Shown here: positions 60,292-64,000 of the stretch, piece by piece | How the letters are laid out: each line of letters begins with the position of its first letter | How positions within the stretch are numbered: the first letter of the stretch is position 1 | Assembly (NCBI RefSeq): GCF_001898175.1 | Contig: NZ_MKTH01000018.1 | Span: 127,542-191,541, forward strand | DNA from: Cellulomonas sp. 73-92 | Lineage (GTDB): Bacteria; Actinomycetota; Actinomycetes; Actinomycetales; Cellulomonadaceae | Direction: 5' to 3' | DNA length: 64,000 nucleotides | Made by a program: the position numbers and the translations under genes | Notes under the pieces: model-generated | What the model was told of the DNA's origin: nothing | What the model saw: the letters and a program-made list of their open reading frames with translations, nothing else | The model's database searches: none

Positions 60292-61404
60292 TCAGCTGTG
60301 GGCGGCCGCGGAGCGGCGCCAGCGGATGCCGGCCTCGAGGAAGCCGTCGATGTCGCCGTCGAACACGGCGGCCGGGTTGCCGACCTCGTGCTCGGTCCGC
60401 AGGTCCTTGACCATCTGGTACGGGTGCAGCACGTAGGAGCGCATCTGGTCGCCCCAGCTGGCCTTGATGTCGCCGGCCAGCTCCTTCTTCGTCGCGTTCT
60501 CCTGCTGCTGGCGCAGCACCAGGAGGCGGGACTGGAGCACGCGCATCGCGGCGGCGCGGTTCTGGATCTGGCTCTTCTCGTCCTGCATCGACACGACGAG
60601 CCCGGTCGGCAGGTGCGTGATCCGGACGGCGGAGTCGGTCGTGTTGACGGACTGTCCGCCGGGCCCCGACGAGCGGAACACGTCGATGCGGATGTCCGTC
60701 TCGGGGACGTCGATGTGGTCGGTCTGCTCGATGAGCGGGATCACCTCGACGGCCGCGAAGCTCGTCTGGCGGCGACCCTGGTTGTCGAAGGGCGAGATCC
60801 GGACGAGCCGGTGCGTGCCCGCCTCCACCGAGAGGTTCCCGTAGGCGTACGGGACCTTGACCTCGAAGGTCGCCGACTTGATGCCGGCCTCCTCGGCGTA
60901 GGAGGTGTCGAGCACCTTCGTCGGGTAGCCGTGGCGCTCGGCCCAGCGCAGGTACATCCGCAGCAGCATCTCGGCGAAGTCCGCCGCGTCGACGCCGCCC
61001 GCGCCGGACCGGATCGTGACGACGGCCTCGCGCTGGTCGTACTCGCCGTTGAGCAGCGTCCGGACCTCGAGCTCGCCCAGGTCCTTCCTGATCGCGACCA
61101 GCTCGGCCTCGGCCTCGGCGAGCGTGTCGGCGTCGTCCTCCTCGGACGCCAGCTCCACGAGCGCCCCGAGGTCGTCGATCCGGGCCCCGAGCTTGTCGAC
61201 GCGGTCCAGCTCGGCCTGCGTCACGGACAGCGCGCTCGTCACCTGCTGCGCGTGCTCGGGGTCGTCCCACAGGTCCGGGACGGAGGCCTGCTCCGAGAGG
61301 TCGGCGATCTTGGCCTTGAGCACCGTGGGGTCGCTCACCGCGCGGATGGACTCCAGCGTGCTGCGCAGATCGCGGATCTCGGCGGGGAAGTCGGTGGTGG
61401 CCAC
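60292..61404 (-). CDS. prfB: Peptide chain release factor 2
   Basis: This 370-residue protein has the RF2 anticodon-like tripeptide Ser-Pro-Phe in [12 protein letters not shown] and the catalytic GGQ in [20 protein letters not shown]. The GTG at 61,404 starts [13 protein letters not shown], the actinobacterial RF2 N-terminus. The frame is continuous, with no internal UGA frameshift site as in E. coli. It terminates translation at UGA and UAA. Confidence 0.96.
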   Translation of the reverse strand: MATTDFPAEIRDLRSTLESIRAVSDPTVLKAKIADLSEQASVPDLWDDPEHAQQVTSALSVTQAELDRVDKLGARIDDLGALVELASEEDDADTLAEAEAELVAIRKDLGELEVRTLLNGEYDQREAVVTIRSGAGGVDAADFAEMLLRMYLRWAERHGYPTKVLDTSYAEEAGIKSATFEVKVPYAYGNLSVEAGTHRLVRISPFDNQGRRQTSFAAVEVIPLIEQTDHIDVPETDIRIDVFRSSGPGGQSVNTTDSAVRITHLPTGLVVSMQDEKSQIQNRAAAMRVLQSRLLVLRQQQENATKKELAGDIKASWGDQMRSYVLHPYQMVKDLRTEHEVGNPAAVFDGDIDGFLEAGIRWRRSAAAHS

Positions 61405-61680
61405 GACCGTCCAGGGTACCGGGCGACGTCCGGCCGAGCCGCCGTGCGGCCAGGTCGGGGCGGAAGTGTGAGACCCTAAGGCCTTGAGGGCGTCGCTGTG
61501 CGCGCCCCGCGTCGTGGAGAACTCCCCGAGCCCCTTCCGTCGTCCTGGTACGGCCGCATCCCGCGGCCGCCGACGACACCGGCCCGGTCGCTCGCGCGGC
61601 GGACCCACGACCCCCGCAGCCGCGACCCGCGGCACCCGACCTGCCGCGGCCCCCGGCGCGCGGCGCCCGAAAGGCTTCCC

Positions 61681-63252
61681 ATGACCACCTTCGCCGATCT
61701 CGGCGTGCCCAGCTCTCTTGCCGCGTGCCTCGCGGAGCAGGGCATCTCCTCCCCCTTCCCGATCCAGACCGCCACGCTGCCCGACTCGCTAGCCGGCCGC
61801 GACGTGCTCGGCCGCGGCCGCACCGGCTCCGGCAAGACGCTCGCGTTCGCCCTGCCGCTCGTCGTGCGGCTCGCCGGCTCGTCGTCAGGCCGTGCCCGGT
61901 CGCGCCGGCCGCGCGGGCTCGTGCTGTGCCCGACGCGCGAGCTCGCCAACCAGATCGACGCGACGCTCGCCCCGCTCGCGGCCGCCGCGGGGCTGCGGAC
62001 GACGACGATCTTCGGCGGCGTCTCGCAGTCGCGGCAGGTGACCGCCCTCGACGCGGGCGTCGACATCGTCGTGGCGTGCCCCGGCCGGCTCGAGGACCTT
62101 CTCAACCAGAAGGTGCTCACGCTCGACCAGGTCGCCGTCACCGTGCTCGACGAGGCCGACCACATGGCCGACCTCGGGTTCCTCCCGGGGGTGCGCCGGA
62201 TCCTCGACCGCACCCCGGCCGGCGGCCAGCGGATGCTGTTCTCGGCCACGCTCGACAACGGGGTGGACGTCCTGGTCCGCCGCTACCTGAGCAACCCGGT
62301 GCACCACTCGGTCGACTCCGCGGAGTCGCCCGTGGCGCAGATGACGCACCACGTGCTCGAGGTCGCCAACCTGGCCGCGAAGCAGGACGTGGTGCGTCAG
62401 CTGGCCGGGGGCACCGGCCGGCGCATGCTCTTCCTCCGCACGAAGCACCAGGCGAAGAAGCTCACCAAGCAGCTCGTCTCCGAGGGCATCGCCGCGGTCG
62501 AGCTGCACGGCAACCTCGGCCAGTCGGCCCGCGAGCGCAACCTCGCGGCCTTCGGCTCGGGCGACGCCACCGTGCTCGTCGCGACCGACATCGCCGCGCG
62601 CGGCATCCACGTCGACGACGTCGAGCTCGTCGTGCACGTCGACCCGCCCACCGAGCACAAGGCGTACCTGCACCGCTCCGGCCGCACCGCCCGCGCCGGC
62701 GCCGAGGGCGTCGTCGTCACCCTCGTGCTGCCCGAGCAGCGCGCCGACGTGCGGGCCATGACGCGCGCCGCGAAGATCGCCGTCCAGCCGCGGGCCGTCG
62801 TGCCCGGTGACGCCACGGTGGGCGCGCTCGCCGGCGCACCCGCCCCGCGGCGGGCCGTGCCGTTCGTGGCCGCGGTGGCGCCCGCAGCTGTCCGGGAGCC
62901 CGGCGCCGGCTCGCCTCGCCGTGGTGGCGGGCGTGGGGCCGCCTCGGCCGTCCGACCGGCGTCCGGTGCCCCGCGCGCCCAAGCCTCCGGCGCCCCGCGC
63001 TCGCAGGCGTCCGCCGCAGGGCGCGCCCAGGCGTCCGGCCGGCCCGCCGGCACCCGCTCTCCCGCTCGCGCGGCGGCGCCCGTGACCACCGGCCCCCGAC
63101 GTCTGGCGGCGAGCGGTCAGACGGCCTCGTCGGCCCCCGGGCGCCCGGTGGCGGCGGCCGCCGGGCAGCCGTCGCCGCGCCGGCACCCGCGTCGTTCGTC
63201 GGCGCCGGCCGGGACGCCGGCCACGCTCACCGAGCGGTCGTGGCGGGCCTGA
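61681..63252 (+). CDS. DEAD-box RNA helicase
   Basis: This 523-residue helicase has the Q motif ([14 protein letters not shown]), GRTGSGKT (motif I), CPTRELANQ (Ia), [12 protein letters not shown] (II), FSATLDN (III), [26 protein letters not shown] (V) and [10 protein letters not shown] (VI). The last 150 residues are a disordered Arg/Ala/Pro/Ser tail with repeated SGAPRAQAS units, a typical RNA-binding extension. It is probably involved in ribosome assembly or RNA turnover. The ATG at 61,681 is used; the upstream open frame (from 61,498) is Arg/Pro-rich non-coding-like sequence. Confidence 0.93.
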   Translation: MTTFADLGVPSSLAACLAEQGISSPFPIQTATLPDSLAGRDVLGRGRTGSGKTLAFALPLVVRLAGSSSGRARSRRPRGLVLCPTRELANQIDATLAPLAAAAGLRTTTIFGGVSQSRQVTALDAGVDIVVACPGRLEDLLNQKVLTLDQVAVTVLDEADHMADLGFLPGVRRILDRTPAGGQRMLFSATLDNGVDVLVRRYLSNPVHHSVDSAESPVAQMTHHVLEVANLAAKQDVVRQLAGGTGRRMLFLRTKHQAKKLTKQLVSEGIAAVELHGNLGQSARERNLAAFGSGDATVLVATDIAARGIHVDDVELVVHVDPPTEHKAYLHRSGRTARAGAEGVVVTLVLPEQRADVRAMTRAAKIAVQPRAVVPGDATVGALAGAPAPRRAVPFVAAVAPAAVREPGAGSPRRGGGRGAASAVRPASGAPRAQASGAPRSQASAAGRAQASGRPAGTRSPARAAAPVTTGPRRLAASGQTASSAPGRPVAAAAGQPSPRRHPRRSSAPAGTPATLTERSWRA

Positions 63253-63265
63253 CCGGGCAACCGGC

Positions 63266-64000
63266 CTACCCGCGCCGCACGAAGGCCGCGGCGAGCACCA
63301 GGTAGACCGCGGCGGTCCAGGTGTAGGCACGGTCGCGCAGGCCCTGCCCGGACACGGCGTCGAAGTTCTCGGCGAACCCGGAGCGCTCGCACAGCGCGCG
63401 GAACCGGTCGGAGACGAGGTCGGACAGCTCGTCGTGCCCGCTGCGCCGCAGCCCGTCGACGAGCAGGGCGGTCGAGGGCGCCCAGATGGGGCCGCGCCAG
63501 TAGCCGTCCGGCTCGTACGCCTGCGACGTCGGCGGCTCGGTGGCCAGGCCGTGCTCGGTCAGGTGCTCCGCCAGGCGCGCCACCATCGCGTCGCGCAGCT
63601 GCGGCGGCAGCCGGTCACCGAGCACCAGCGGCAGCAGGTTGAGCAGGCTGGTGGCGGTGCTGTCCCGCCGGGACAGGGCGCCCACGGCGACGAAACGGTC
63701 GTCCCGCCACAGCTCGTCGACGAGCGCCTGGAGCACGGCGTCGCGCTCGTTCTTCCAGCGGTCCGTCGGCCGGCCCAGCTCGCCCGCCAGGTCCGCCAGC
63801 GTCTCGAGCTGCAGCACGAGGAAGGCGGCCAGGTCGGGCGACTCGACCACACGGTCCAGGTCGAACGTCGTCGCGTTGTCCCAGCCGGAGTCGTTGCCGT
63901 GCTGGTAGTAGGGCAGCACGCGCCCGGGGCGGCGACGGCGCTCCAGCCAGTAGCCCGACCAGGCCGCGAGGCGGTCGTGGACCAGGGCCAGCTCCGACGG
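63266..64000 (-). CDS. Trehalase/GH63-like glycoside hydrolase, C-terminal part (cut by window edge)
   Basis: The frame is open to the right edge (about 244 residues shown). It contains VLPYYQHGNDSGWDNATTFD, then SQAYEPDGYWRGPIWAPSTALLVDGLRR and RAYTWTAAVYLVLAAAF at the C-terminus. These are (alpha/alpha)6-barrel motifs of trehalase, amylo-1,6-glucosidase and GH63 enzymes: Asp in DSGWDN as general acid, and GYWRGPIW. The N-terminal part lies outside the window. Exact substrate uncertain. Confidence 0.85.
   Translation of the reverse strand, partial: PSELALVHDRLAAWSGYWLERRRRPGRVLPYYQHGNDSGWDNATTFDLDRVVESPDLAAFLVLQLETLADLAGELGRPTDRWKNERDAVLQALVDELWRDDRFVAVGALSRRDSTATSLLNLLPLVLGDRLPPQLRDAMVARLAEHLTEHGLATEPPTSQAYEPDGYWRGPIWAPSTALLVDGLRRSGHDELSDLVSDRFRALCERSGFAENFDAVSGQGLRDRAYTWTAAVYLVLAAAFVRRG

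Noticed and set aside
60292-61404. Programmed +1 frameshift in prfB
   Set aside because: The coding frame is continuous from the GTG with no in-frame TGA near codon 25, so there is no frameshift site.

Overview
The window is very GC-rich DNA (about 70 percent or more by eye) with GTG starts, many ATGA/GTGA gene overlaps, alanine-rich proteins and typical actinobacterial families: an F420-type LLM oxidoreductase, MpaB/DUF2236, ECF42-like sigma factors with DGPF partners, DUF2510, and the prfB-ftsE-ftsX-smpB-ssrA order. It is chromosomal DNA of an actinomycete (Actinomycetota). I cannot name the genus from sequence alone.

Layout. 1-12,276: a partial HNH/DUF222-like gene, a TetR/EmrB-type efflux pair with an operator, a secreted phosphoesterase, a lipoprotein, a LolA-like protein with an ABC exporter, an ECF42-type sigma factor with two DGPF (YCII) proteins, a DUF606 transporter and an FBP-family protein. 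12,362-16,302: a two-gene unit, a 945-residue protein of unknown family followed by a 359-residue protein with a caspase-like His-Gly / Gly-Cys pattern. 16,531-26,952: hydrolase, LLM oxidoreductase, ASCH protein, divergent CDF-like protein, HAD phosphatase, PEP mutase-like enzyme, P-type ATPase, MpaB-like protein and a second ECF42/DGPF module. 26,930-32,261: a divergent glycan locus (two GT4 glycosyltransferases, an alpha/alpha-barrel protein, GH130, cupin). 32,341-39,051: membrane proteins, a desaturase, a patatin-like phospholipase whose leader region is duplicated about 1.1 kb upstream, DUF families and an ER-type signal peptidase.

39,231-48,271 looks like a genomic island of about 9 kb in the 3' end of the tmRNA gene. 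It carries a tyrosine integrase next to ssrA, an excisionase-like gene, an AbiE-type toxin-antitoxin pair, a small Cys-containing protein, and a five-gene minus-strand operon: QueC-like, TGT-like, CD-NTase, SLATT-like two-TM protein and a HhH DNA-glycosylase-like protein. That operon matches type IV CBASS anti-phage defence. It is visibly less GC-rich than its surroundings, and its genes overlap or abut. The likely logic is that the CD-NTase makes a nucleotide signal upon infection, the SLATT protein acts as membrane effector, and the QueC/TGT/glycosylase proteins are the 7-deazaguanine-related accessory set. The CD-NTase begins Met-Gly-Gly, which would suit N-terminal modification by the QueC-like protein.

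48,249-64,000: ssrA, an HtrA-like protease, a TetR-controlled ABC transporter, an ATP-dependent DNA ligase, a DUF2207 protein, smpB, a division/translation block (M23 peptidase, ftsX, ftsE, prfB), a DEAD-box helicase and a partial trehalase/GH63-like gene at the right edge. ssrA and smpB, partners in ribosome rescue, lie about 7 kb apart on the same strand.
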